From Streptomyces fuscichromogenes (lineage in GTDB: Bacteria; Actinomycetota; Actinomycetes; Streptomycetales; Streptomycetaceae), in the NCBI RefSeq assembly GCF_014645815.1, contig NZ_BMML01000008.1, forward strand, positions 1-64,000: 64,000 bases of DNA. The letters run 5' to 3'. This document shows, piece by piece, positions 8,701-17,222 of the stretch; positions within the stretch are counted from its first letter, which is position 1, and each line of letters opens with the position of its first letter. The position numbers were made by a program, and so were the translations under genes. The notes under the pieces are model-generated. The model was not told where the DNA came from. It made no database searches and saw only the letters and a list, made by a program, of their open reading frames with translations.

Positions 8701-10916
8701 TGCTCGGCGTCGTCCTTCTGGTCGTCGGCGGACTCTTCGCCCTCGATCACGGGGATCAGGGAGAGCTTGCCGCGGGAGTCGATCTCGGCGATCTCGACCT
8801 GGACCTTCTGGCCCACGCCGAGGACGTCCTCGACGTTCTCCACGCGCTTGCCGCCGGCCAGCTTGCGGATCTGCGAGATGTGCAGCAGACCGTCCTTGCC
8901 GGGCAGCAGGGAGACGAACGCACCGAAGGTGGTCGTCTTCACGACCGTGCCCAGGTAGCGCTCGCCGACCTCGGGCATCGTCGGGTTGGCGATGCCGTTG
9001 ATGGTCGTACGGGCGGCCTCGGCGGACGGGCCGTCGGCGGCACCGATGTAGATGGTGCCGTCGTCCTCGATGGTGATCTCGGCGCCGGTGTCCTCCTGGA
9101 TCTGGTTGATCATCTTGCCCTTGGGGCCGATGACCTCGCCGATCTTGTCCACGGGGATCTTGACGGTGATGATCCGCGGGGCGTTGGGGGACATCTCGTC
9201 CGGGGTGTCGATCGCTTCCATCATCACGTCGAGGATGTGGAGGCGGGCGTCCCGGGCCTGCTTGAGGGCGGCGGCCAGGACGGAGGCCGGGATGCCGTCG
9301 AGCTTGGTGTCGAGCTGGAGCGCGGTCACGAACTCCTTGGTGCCGGCGACCTTGAAGTCCATGTCGCCGAAGGCGTCCTCCGCACCGAGGATGTCGGTGA
9401 GGGTGACGTAGTGCGTCTCGCCGTCGATGTCCTGGGAGATCAGGCCCATGGCGATACCGGCGACGGGGGCCTTCAGCGGCACACCGGCGTTCAGCAGCGA
9501 CATGGTGGAGGCGCAGACCGAGCCCATGGACGTCGAGCCGTTGGAGCTCAGGGCCTCGGAGACCTGGCGGATCGCGTAGGGGAACTCCTCGCGCGTCGGC
9601 AGGACCGGCACGAGGGCGCGCTCGGCGAGGGCGCCGTGGCCGATCTCGCGGCGCTTCGGGGAGCCGACGCGGCCGGTCTCGCCGGTGGAGTACGGCGGGA
9701 AGTTGTAGTTGTGCATGTAGCGCTTGCGGGTCACCGGGGAGAGGGTGTCCAGCTGCTGCTCCATCCGGAGCATGTTGAGGGTGGTGACGCCCAGGATCTG
9801 GGTCTCGCCACGCTCGAACACCGCGGAACCGTGCACGCGCGGGATCGCCTCGACCTCGGCGGCGAGCGTACGGATGTCCGTGACGCCGCGGCCGTCGATG
9901 CGCTTCTTCTCCTTGATCACGCGCTCGCGGACCAGCTGCTTGGTGAGCGAGCGGTACGCGGCGGAGATCTCCTTCTCGCGGCCCTCGAACTCCGGGAGCA
10001 GCTTCTCGGCGGCCAGACCCTTGACGCGGTCCAGCTCGGCCTCGCGCTCCTGCTTGCCCGCGATGGTCAGCGCGGAGGCGAGCTCCGGGCGGACGGCGGC
10101 GGACAGCGCCTCCAGGACGTCGTCCTGGTAGTCGAGGAAGATCGGGAACTCGCCGGTCGGCTTGGCGGCCTTCGCGGCGAGGTCGGCCTGCGCCTTGCAG
10201 AGGACCTTGATGAAGGGCTTCGCGGCCTCCAGACCGGCGGCTACGACCTCCTCGGTGGGCGCCTCGGCGCCGCCCTTGACCAGCTGGATGGTCTTCTCGG
10301 TGGCCTCGGCCTCAACCATCATGATCGCGACGTCGCCGTCCTCAAGGGCGCGACCGGCGACCACCATGTCGAAGACGGCGTCCTCGAGCTCGGAGTGCGT
10401 CGGGAAGGCGACCCACTGGCCGTTGATCAGCGCGACGCGGACGCCGCCGATCGGGCCGGAGAAGGGCAGACCGGCCAGCTGGGTGGACGCGGACGCGGCG
10501 TTGATCGCGACGACGTCGTACAGGTGGTCGGGGTTGAGCGCCATGATGGTGGCGACGACCTGGATCTCGTTGCGCAGGCCCTTCTTGAAGGACGGGCGCA
10601 GCGGGCGGTCGATCAGACGGCAGGTGAGGATCGCGTCCTCGCTCGGCCGGCCCTCACGGCGGAAGAAGGAACCCGGGATCTTGCCGGCGGCGTACATCCG
10701 CTCCTCGACGTCCACCGTGAGGGGGAAGAAGTCGAGCTGGTCCTTGGGGTTCTTGGAGGCGGTGGTGGCCGACAGCACCATGGTGTCGTCGTCCAGGTAC
10801 GCCACGGCGGAGCCGGCGGCCTGCTTGGCCAGGCGGCCCGTCTCGAAGCGGATGGTGCGGGTACCGAAGGCGCCGTTGTCGATGACGGCCTCGGCGTAGT
10901 GGGTCTCGTTCTCCAC
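8697..10916 (-). CDS. pnp: Polyribonucleotide nucleotidyltransferase
   Basis: PNPase degrades RNA 3'-5' by phosphorolysis and, in Streptomyces, is known to add 3' tails. The 739-aa protein has two RNase PH-like domains (FFPLTVDVEERMYAAGKIPG near 70-90; GSSTSMGSV-type motif in the second), then KH (IPVDKIGEVIGPKGKMINQI) and S1 (GTVVKTTTFGAFVSLLPGKD) domains. The start is GTG at 10914-10916 behind GAGGAG. It follows rpsO, with a long structured leader between them. Confidence 0.97.
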   Translation of the reverse strand: MENETHYAEAVIDNGAFGTRTIRFETGRLAKQAAGSAVAYLDDDTMVLSATTASKNPKDQLDFFPLTVDVEERMYAAGKIPGSFFRREGRPSEDAILTCRLIDRPLRPSFKKGLRNEIQVVATIMALNPDHLYDVVAINAASASTQLAGLPFSGPIGGVRVALINGQWVAFPTHSELEDAVFDMVVAGRALEDGDVAIMMVEAEATEKTIQLVKGGAEAPTEEVVAAGLEAAKPFIKVLCKAQADLAAKAAKPTGEFPIFLDYQDDVLEALSAAVRPELASALTIAGKQEREAELDRVKGLAAEKLLPEFEGREKEISAAYRSLTKQLVRERVIKEKKRIDGRGVTDIRTLAAEVEAIPRVHGSAVFERGETQILGVTTLNMLRMEQQLDTLSPVTRKRYMHNYNFPPYSTGETGRVGSPKRREIGHGALAERALVPVLPTREEFPYAIRQVSEALSSNGSTSMGSVCASTMSLLNAGVPLKAPVAGIAMGLISQDIDGETHYVTLTDILGAEDAFGDMDFKVAGTKEFVTALQLDTKLDGIPASVLAAALKQARDARLHILDVMMEAIDTPDEMSPNAPRIITVKIPVDKIGEVIGPKGKMINQIQEDTGAEITIEDDGTIYIGAADGPSAEAARTTINGIANPTMPEVGERYLGTVVKTTTFGAFVSLLPGKDGLLHISQIRKLAGGKRVENVEDVLGVGQKVQVEIAEIDSRGKLSLIPVIEGEESADDQKDDAEQ

Positions 10917-10971
10917 TAGCGTTTTCTCCTCGTCTTCGTCCCTCTCGCCCGTGTGGCGGGGGGACGGTTGC

Positions 10972-11080
10972 GGAGAAGCGCGCCCTGCGGTGCGGGCCGG
11001 TCTTCGATCGAAGCACCCGGGGCTCGCTTCCCCCCGGGGGCCACTACCGAGGACCGGCGGCGGCTTGGGTGCGCTTCTCC
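10972..11080 (-). promoter_or_regulatory. Long imperfect hairpin in the rpsO-pnp intergenic leader
   Basis: Outer arms 10972-10985 (GGAGAAGCGCGCCC) and 11067-11080 (GGGTGCGCTTCTCC) pair with one mismatch. Inner arms around 10999 (GCCGGTCTTC) and 11049-11058 (GAGGACCGGC) pair as well, giving a stem-loop of about 109 nt. In S. coelicolor the rpsO-pnp intergenic hairpin is a known RNase III target that controls pnp expression; assigning that role here is by position. The 312-base gap between the two genes also holds a terminator-like stem (11181-11219). TAGTGT near 11131-11136 (minus strand) is a weak candidate -10 box for a pnp promoter. Confidence 0.7.
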
Positions 11081-11180
11081 TCGTTCTGTGTCGTACGTCG
11101 TTATGTGTCGTGCGTATTGCGTTGTGCTACCACACTACAAAGCGTGAGTGACACTCCGCACGTTTCCGCACGTACGGCAA

Positions 11181-11219
11181 AGGGAGCGGCCCCGGTGTGC
11201 TCCGGGAACCGCTCCCCTT
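11181..11219 (-). terminator. rpsO terminator/attenuator
   Basis: The arms GGGAGCGG..CCCGG and CCGGG..CCGCTCCC form a strong GC stem starting about 10 bases past the rpsO stop. It probably ends part of the rpsO transcripts, with read-through into pnp. Confidence 0.7.
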
Positions 11220-11228
11220 CACGTCGTC

Positions 11229-11516
11229 TTACTTGGCGCCCGCCGCACCACGGCGGATGCCCAGGCGGTCGACCAGCGCACGGAAGCGCTGGATGTCCTT
11301 CTTCGCCAGGTACTGCAGGAGGCGACGGCGCTGACCGACCAGGATCAGCAGACCCCGGCGGGAGTGGTGGTCGTGCTTGTGGACCTTGAGGTGCTCCGTC
11401 AGGTCCGAGATCCGGCGCGACAGCATGGCGACCTGGACCTCGGGGGAGCCGGTGTCGCCCTCCTTGGTACCGAACTCGGTGATGATCTGCTTCTTCGTAG
11501 CGGCGTCGAGCGACAC
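11229..11516 (-). CDS. rpsO: 30S ribosomal protein S15
   Basis: S15 binds 16S rRNA early in 30S assembly. From the GTG at 11514-11516 (GAGGAG upstream) the protein is 95 aa, beginning MSLDAATKKQIITEFG; a longer frame would add 10 unconserved residues. The conserved blocks GDTGSPEVQVA, HKHDHHSRRGLL and GQRRRLLQYL are present. It heads the rpsO-pnp unit. A gap of about 270 bases separates it from the divergent DUF397-like gene. Confidence 0.97.
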   Translation of the reverse strand: MSLDAATKKQIITEFGTKEGDTGSPEVQVAMLSRRISDLTEHLKVHKHDHHSRRGLLILVGQRRRLLQYLAKKDIQRFRALVDRLGIRRGAAGAK

Positions 11517-11786
11517 GCGTACTCCTCGTAGTCTGTGAGTGGCCACCGAGTGCCCCCGGTCTTTGTCTCGGGGGAGCTTCCGTTACTCGGGAGGCGGGGT
11601 CCGCTGGGCGCGGCCTCCGGGGTCCGCAGAGGAATCCGGAGGTGCGTACACAAACGGCCGTCGTCCAGGGTACCAGTGCCGACGGGGGGCTCTGTCCCGG
11701 GGATCCGGAAGAGAGTACGGGCCCGGTACGACCGCCAGTAGTGTGACGGTCACAGCCCAGGTACGACGGGAAGGGGTCGCTGCGGG

Positions 11787-12080
11787 ATGAGCGAGACGGC
11801 TGAGGAGATGAAGGCGCGCAAGGAGCGGGAACGGGACGAGCTCTACGCGCTCGACATCTCGGGCGTCGAGTGGCACTGCGCGCCGGGTACCGAGCAGGAC
11901 GAGGAGCGGGTCGAGATCGCCTATCTGCCGGACGGCGCGGTGGCCATGCGGTCCTCGCTCGACCACGGCACCGTGCTGCGGTACACGGAGGCGGAGTGGC
12001 GGGCGTTCGTGCTGGGCGCGCGGGACGGGGAGTTCGACCTGGAGCCGAACGAGCGCAACGGCGGCCTGGCCGCCCAGTAG
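11787..12080 (+). CDS. DUF397-like small protein
   Basis: A 97-aa protein with a charged N-terminal helix. The rest (VEWHCAPGT, VEIAYLPDGAVAMRSS, YTEAEWRAFVLGARDGEFD) follows the DUF397 pattern common in actinobacteria, often beside regulators. Function is unknown. It stands alone and is followed by a strong terminator. Confidence 0.75.
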   Translation: MSETAEEMKARKERERDELYALDISGVEWHCAPGTEQDEERVEIAYLPDGAVAMRSSLDHGTVLRYTEAEWRAFVLGARDGEFDLEPNERNGGLAAQ

Positions 12081-12098
12081 GCCCGGCGGACGGCAACC

Positions 12099-12132
12099 GG
12101 AAGGGGCGGCACGCGCGCGTGCCGCCCCTTCC
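12099..12132 (+). terminator. Strong terminator after the DUF397-like gene
   Basis: A perfect 17-bp inverted repeat (GGAAGGGGCGGCACGCG and its complement) starts 18 bases after the stop codon. Confidence 0.85.
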
Positions 12133-12560
12133 GCGTCCCGTCGCGAGGCCGGCGCGGACCGCGCGCAATGTCCCGTCCTCCCGGGCCGGTTCACCTGGAT
12201 CTCCTCCGTGCGCACGCGAGGACGGACCGGATGACGAACGCCAACTGGTAGCCGTACTGACGGTTCTTGCCCGTTTTGTTCATCGAGTGTTCGGCAACAG
12301 GAAGGTCCTGCACACCACTTCCGGGCAGGGTGTGACCAGGCGGACCTCTGACGAGAGGCGGACGGGCCTGCCGAGGTGCGGCTCGTGGTGATTAGGCTGG
12401 GAGGGGGGCGCGACGTCCGGACCGTGAACAGGACGTCGGTTTCCCGCGGGGGAGAGCCGGTGGATCGGACTACCTCACACGAATACGGATGCTGAGAACG
12501 ACACGACATGGTCGTCGCGCCGGCACGGCATGAGGGTGCTCGACCACACCAGGAGGAACT
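12133..12560. other. 428-base intergenic region before the EspI-like gene
   Basis: No gene is supported here. It ends with a strong ribosome-binding site (AGGAGGAACT) just before the GTG start at 12561 and should hold that gene's promoter. I see no convincing -35/-10 pair. Confidence 0.5.
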
Positions 12561-15500
12561 GTGAGCAGCGATCGGGACGGGATCCGCGGGGGCTGGGCCA
12601 CACCCGGCGATGACCAGCCCGACGCCGAGTCCCTCAACGAGATGACCGGCGAGTTCACGATCGACTACGCGCCGCCCGCCTGGTACACGCAGAACGCGGC
12701 CGACGGTCCGGGCACCGCCGAGGGTCCCGCGGGCACGTCCGGCGCGGAGAGCGGGCCGACGAGCGGGCCGACGGCGGGTGCGGGCGCCCCGGGCGCCGGT
12801 ACGGGCCCGGCCGCGCCGCCTCGTTCGCCGTTCCCGCCGGGAGCGCCGATCCCCGGGCTGACTCCTCCTCCGCATGCCCAGCAGGGGGGTGCGAGGCCGG
12901 GTCCCGGGCTGTCCTTCACGCCGCCGTCTTCGCCTCCGTCCCCGCCCACGTCCGCGTCCGCATCCGCTCCGGGCGCGCCGTTCACACCGCCGCCCGCGTC
13001 GACGCCCGGCGCGCCCTTCACACCGCCGCCGGCATCGACGCCCGGGGCGCCCTTCACACCGCCGCCCGCCTCCACGCCCGGAGCGCCGTTCACGCCTCCG
13101 GCCGCCTCGGTGCCGGTCGTTCCCACCACGCCGCCGCCCGCGTCGACTCCCGGCGCGCCGTTCACACCGCCGCCCGCCTCCACGCCGGGGGCGCCCTTCA
13201 CACCGCCGGCCGCTTCGACGCCCGGCGCGCCCTTCACGCCTCCGGCGGCTCCGGTACCGGCCGTTCAGACGTCGGACGCTCCGGTCACGCCGCCGCCTGC
13301 TCCGGCTCCGGGGGCGCCCTTCACTCCCCCGGCCGCGTCAACGCCCGGAGCCCCGTTCACTCCCACGCCCGCGTCAACGCCGGGGGCGCCCTTCACCCCT
13401 CCGCCTACCTCCACGGCGGGCGCGCAGTTGACGCCGCCGGCGCCTGCCGCCCCGCCCGCGGTTCCGTTCACCCCGGCCGCGCCGCCCGCCGACGGCCCCA
13501 CGTCCGTGCCGAAGCTGCCGGTCGGTTTCGAACCGCAGTCGGCCACCGCCGAGGAACCGGCGGCGGAGCCCGAGCAGGACAACGGCGACCTGGAGAGCGG
13601 TGCGACGATGCGGTTCTCCGCCGTCGCGCTGAAGCGTGAGATCGCCGAGGCCGCGGCGCCCGGTGCCGCCGAGGAGGCGGACGGCGAAGCCGAGGCCGAA
13701 CGGGAGGCCGAGGTCGTCGCGCTTCCGGTGAGCGCCGAAGGCCAGGAGAGCGAGGAGCCCCGGGAGACCGACGAGACGCCTGAGCCGTCCGTGTCGGCCG
13801 ACGGGAGCGCCGAGGACGAGGAGAGCGAGGACGGGTACCCGCGCGACGAGTTCGCGGGCGCCGATACCGACCCCGACGCCGCAGCCGAGGCGGACGAAGA
13901 CGGGTCTCCGGCCCAGGACGCGGTCGCCGTGGCCGCCCACAATGGCCACGATGACCACGACGGCAGCGACGACAGCGACGACAGCGACGGAGACGGGCCT
14001 CGCGCCGAGGCCGACGACGCCGTAGCCGCCGAGGACCCCGTCGCAGACCCGGTCGCGGGCACCGTCGCGGACCCCGTCGAGCCTCAGGACGCGCCCCCCG
14101 CCGTACCTCAGGCCGCCGTCCCCGCAGATCCGGCGCCGCCCGAGGAGGCACCCCCGGCTCCCGAGGACGCCGTACCCACCACCTGGGCTCCCCCGCAGAC
14201 CCCGCCGATCCCGCCGACGCCTCCGGCCGTGGTCCCGCCGCTGCCGCCGTCGTACCAGCCCGCGGCCCCCGCGCCCGCCGCCGAGTGGCCGATCCAGCCG
14301 GCCGCGCCGGAGCCCGCTCCCGGCCAGCCGCAGCCCCAGCCCGCCGCCGCGCAGGGCACGCCTCCGTTCCAGCCGCAGGCCCCGCAGCCCGCGCCCGCCG
14401 CCTGGCACCAGCCCGTGCCCCCGCAGCCCGGCCAGCCGTACGTCCCGCAGCCCCCCGGGCCCGACGCGCAGGGCGGTTACGGCTTCCCGCAGCCCGGCGC
14501 CCCCGTCCAGCCGCCGCAGGGACCGGGCGGCTACGGGTTCCCCCAGCCCGGCGCGCAGCTCCCCGTGCCGCCGGTCCAGCCCGGCGGCTACGGCTTCCCG
14601 CAGCAGCCCCAGCCGCAACAGCCGCCGCAGACCGCCCCGCAGGACCCGCGTGCCGCACTGGCACCGCAGGCACCACAGGCACCTGAGCCGCAGACCGCAC
14701 AGCCCCAGCCCCAGCCGCCCCAGCCGCCCGTCGACCCCCGGGCCGGTGCCGCCTGGCCGCAGCCCATCCAGCACGACCAGCGGCAGATGACCAACCCCGG
14801 TGCCGCGCCGCTGGGTTACACCGCCGCCGTGGAGCTGTCCTCCGACCGGCTGCTCAACAACAAGAAGCAGAAGGCGAAGAGCGGCCGGCCCGCCGCCGCG
14901 TCCTCCCGGTTCAAGATCGGCGGGAAGAAGGAGGAGGCCGAGCGGCAGCGGAAGCTGGAGCTGATCCGCACACCGGTGCTGTCCTGCTACCGGATAGCGG
15001 TGATCAGCCTCAAGGGCGGTGTCGGCAAGACCACCACGACCACCGCGCTCGGCTCCACCCTCGCCACCGAGCGGCAGGACAAGATCCTCGCCATCGACGC
15101 CAACCCGGACGCCGGCACGCTCGGCCGCCGCGTGCGCCGCGAGACCGGGGCCACCATCCGCGACCTGGTCCAGGCGATCCCGTACCTCAACTCCTACATG
15201 GACATCCGGCGGTTCACCTCGCAGGCCCCGTCCGGCCTGGAGATCATCGCCAACGACGTCGACCCGGCCGTCTCGACCGCGTTCAACGACGAGGACTACC
15301 GGCGCGCGATCGACGTGCTGGGCAGGCAGTACCCGATCATCCTCACCGACTCCGGCACCGGTCTGCTGTACAGCGCCATGCGCGGGGTGCTCGACCTCGC
15401 CGACCAGCTGATCATCATCTCGACGCCGTCGGTGGACGGTGCCAGCAGCGCGAGCACGACGCTGGACTGGCTGTCCGCGCACGGGTACGCCGACCTCGTG

Positions 15501-16067
15501 TCGCGCTCCATCACCGTGATCTCCGGGGTCCGCGAGACCGGCAAGATGATCAAGGTCGAGGACATCGTGCAGCACTTCGAGACGCGCTGCCGGGGTGTCG
15601 TGGTCGTGCCCTTCGACGAGCACCTGTCCGCCGGTGCCGAGGTCGACCTCGACATGATGCGGCCGAAGGTGCGGGAGGCGTACTTCAACCTCGCGGCGAT
15701 GGTCGCCGAGGACTTCGTACGGCACCAGCAGATGCACGGCCTGTGGACCAGCGACGGCAACCCGCCGCCGGTCGCCGCCCCGCCGATGCCGGGCCAGCCC
15801 CTGCCGGGCCAGCAGTACTACGCACCCGGACAGCCGCAGCCGTACGCGCCGGGCCCGCAGCAGCCCTACGTGCCCGGACAGCCGTATCCGCAGCAGCAGC
15901 CGTACCCGCCGCAGCAGGAGCCGTACGGTCAGCCCCAGCCCGGCGCCCAGCCCTACCCGCAGCAGCCGGGACAGCCGCAGCCCCCACAGCCGCAGCCGCA
16001 GCCGCAGCCGCAGCCGGGATACGGCTACCCGCAGCAGCCCCCGCAGGGACCGCCGCCGCAGCAGTAG
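12561..16067 (+). CDS. EspI-like proline-rich protein with MinD/ParA ATPase domain
   Basis: A 1168-aa protein. Residues about 60-310 are Ala/Pro/Gly-rich and include some 13 copies of a 12-residue unit (ASTPGAPFTPPP). A long acidic section follows at about 320-520 (SDDSDDSDGD), then a Pro/Gln-rich section. The SIMIBI ATPase domain begins near residue 810, with deviant Walker A LKGGVGKTTTTT, and runs to about 1055. The end is again Pro/Gln-rich (PQPQPQPQPGYGYPQQ). This build matches mycobacterial EspI, an ESX type VII secretion accessory protein. No ESX core gene (eccB-E, mycP, esxAB) lies nearby here. GTG start, AGGAGGAACT upstream; the downstream gene is convergent ribF. Confidence 0.85.
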   Translation: MSSDRDGIRGGWATPGDDQPDAESLNEMTGEFTIDYAPPAWYTQNAADGPGTAEGPAGTSGAESGPTSGPTAGAGAPGAGTGPAAPPRSPFPPGAPIPGLTPPPHAQQGGARPGPGLSFTPPSSPPSPPTSASASAPGAPFTPPPASTPGAPFTPPPASTPGAPFTPPPASTPGAPFTPPAASVPVVPTTPPPASTPGAPFTPPPASTPGAPFTPPAASTPGAPFTPPAAPVPAVQTSDAPVTPPPAPAPGAPFTPPAASTPGAPFTPTPASTPGAPFTPPPTSTAGAQLTPPAPAAPPAVPFTPAAPPADGPTSVPKLPVGFEPQSATAEEPAAEPEQDNGDLESGATMRFSAVALKREIAEAAAPGAAEEADGEAEAEREAEVVALPVSAEGQESEEPRETDETPEPSVSADGSAEDEESEDGYPRDEFAGADTDPDAAAEADEDGSPAQDAVAVAAHNGHDDHDGSDDSDDSDGDGPRAEADDAVAAEDPVADPVAGTVADPVEPQDAPPAVPQAAVPADPAPPEEAPPAPEDAVPTTWAPPQTPPIPPTPPAVVPPLPPSYQPAAPAPAAEWPIQPAAPEPAPGQPQPQPAAAQGTPPFQPQAPQPAPAAWHQPVPPQPGQPYVPQPPGPDAQGGYGFPQPGAPVQPPQGPGGYGFPQPGAQLPVPPVQPGGYGFPQQPQPQQPPQTAPQDPRAALAPQAPQAPEPQTAQPQPQPPQPPVDPRAGAAWPQPIQHDQRQMTNPGAAPLGYTAAVELSSDRLLNNKKQKAKSGRPAAASSRFKIGGKKEEAERQRKLELIRTPVLSCYRIAVISLKGGVGKTTTTTALGSTLATERQDKILAIDANPDAGTLGRRVRRETGATIRDLVQAIPYLNSYMDIRRFTSQAPSGLEIIANDVDPAVSTAFNDEDYRRAIDVLGRQYPIILTDSGTGLLYSAMRGVLDLADQLIIISTPSVDGASSASTTLDWLSAHGYADLVSRSITVISGVRETGKMIKVEDIVQHFETRCRGVVVVPFDEHLSAGAEVDLDMMRPKVREAYFNLAAMVAEDFVRHQQMHGLWTSDGNPPPVAAPPMPGQPLPGQQYYAPGQPQPYAPGPQQPYVPGQPYPQQQPYPPQQEPYGQPQPGAQPYPQQPGQPQPPQPQPQPQPQPGYGYPQQPPQGPPPQQ
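12961..13440 (+). repeat. In-frame tandem repeats of about 36 bases
   Basis: About 13 imperfect units encode A-S-T-P-G-A-P-F-T-P-P-P/A. Units differ mainly at the fifth and eleventh-twelfth residues; two are diverged (VPVVPTTPP, VPAVQTSDAPVTPP). The number of units is likely to vary between strains. Confidence 0.85.
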
Positions 16068-16082
16068 CCCGGCCGGAACGCC

Positions 16083-16120
16083 GAAGGGCGGTCGGTGCCC
16101 TGTCGCACCGGCCGCCCTTC
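16083..16120 (+). terminator. Bidirectional terminator between EspI-like gene and ribF
   Basis: The arms GAAGGGCGGTCGGTGC and GCACCGGCCGCCCTTC pair over 16 bp with one G-U pair. It lies between two convergent genes. Confidence 0.85.
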
Positions 16121-16152
16121 CGCGTACAGGTTCCGCCGAGCCCGCCGGCGGA

Positions 16153-17103
16153 TCAGGCGTTCTCGGCCGCCACCAGCTCCCGGCAGCGCTTGACGTCCTC
16201 GGCCATCTGCACCAGCAGCGCGTCGAGCGACTCGAACTTGGCCTGGCCGCGGACGTAGGCGAGGAAGTCGACGGCGACGTGCAGGCCGTACAGGTCGAGC
16301 CCCAGGCGGTCGATGGCGTACGCCTCGACCGTGCGCTCGGTGCCGTCGAACTGCGGGTTGGTGCCGACGGAGATGGCGGCCGGCATCACCTCGCCCTGGG
16401 CGTGCAGGTAGCCGGCGTAGACGCCGTCGGCGGGGATGGCGGTGTGCGGGAGCGTCTCCACGTTGGCGGTGGGGAAGCCCAGCTCGCGGCCGCGCTGGGC
16501 GCCGCGCACGACCACGCCCTCCACCCGGTGCGGGCGGCCCAGGATCTCGCGGGCGCCCGCCATGTCGCCCTCGGCGACCAGACGCCGGGTCAGGGTCGAG
16601 GAGAACGGCTCGCCGCCGCCCGCCTCGCCGCGCACGAACAGGTCGACGACCTCCACCTCGAAGTCGTACACCTTGCCCTGCTCGATGAGGAACTCGACGT
16701 TGCCCGCGGCCTTGTGGCCGAAGCGGAAGTTCGGGCCCTCGACGACGGCCCTGGCGTGCAACTTGTCGACCAGGACCTTCACCACGAAGTCGGCGGCCGA
16801 CAGCTTCGAGAACTCGGTGGTGAAGGGCAGGATCAGCACCGCGTCCACACCCAGCTCGGCCATCAGCTCGGCGCGGGTGTGGTGCGGGGCGAGCAGCGGC
16901 GGGTGGCTGCCGGGGCGGACGACCTCGCTGGGGTGCGGGTCGAAGGTGACGACGACGGCCGGGATGCCCAGCTCACGGGCGCGGTCCACGGCATGCCGGA
17001 TGATCAGCTGGTGACCGCGGTGCACCCCGTCGTAGGAACCGATGGTGACGACGCTGCGCCCCCAGTCCTCGGGGATGTCCTCCAAGCCACGCCAGCGCTG
17101 CAC
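16153..17103 (-). CDS. ribF: Bifunctional riboflavin kinase/FAD synthetase
   Basis: RibF converts riboflavin to FMN and then FAD. The 316-aa protein has the N-terminal adenylyltransferase domain (IGSYDGVHRGHQ near 21-32, VTFDPHP near 72-78) and the C-terminal flavokinase domain (GRELGFPTANVE near 205-216). Length is normal. It lies about 120 bases downstream of the STAND gene and ends the translation-gene block. No FMN riboswitch is visible upstream. Confidence 0.96.
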   Translation of the reverse strand: MQRWRGLEDIPEDWGRSVVTIGSYDGVHRGHQLIIRHAVDRARELGIPAVVVTFDPHPSEVVRPGSHPPLLAPHHTRAELMAELGVDAVLILPFTTEFSKLSAADFVVKVLVDKLHARAVVEGPNFRFGHKAAGNVEFLIEQGKVYDFEVEVVDLFVRGEAGGGEPFSSTLTRRLVAEGDMAGAREILGRPHRVEGVVVRGAQRGRELGFPTANVETLPHTAIPADGVYAGYLHAQGEVMPAAISVGTNPQFDGTERTVEAYAIDRLGLDLYGLHVAVDFLAYVRGQAKFESLDALLVQMAEDVKRCRELVAAENA

Positions 17104-17222
17104 TGTGTCCGCTCCTCGAACCTGTGTCCGTTGTCCCTACTTACGCAGGTCTAAGGGTGCCATGTTCGGCGCAGTCGGCTCACACCGGCACGGTCGCTGT
17201 GACCGGGCGCACGTGTGCGCGG

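Noticed and set aside
12961..13440. Possible CRISPR array
   Set aside because: The repeats are contiguous, in frame and encode a regular peptide; there are no unique spacers.
13374..15737. 787-codon minus frame inside the EspI-like gene
   Set aside because: Composition mirrors the repeats of the real plus-strand gene; no start site or motif.
17104..17222. Possible FMN riboswitch upstream of ribF
   Set aside because: None of the conserved FMN-aptamer segments (such as AGGGTGAAATTCCC-like boxes) could be found.
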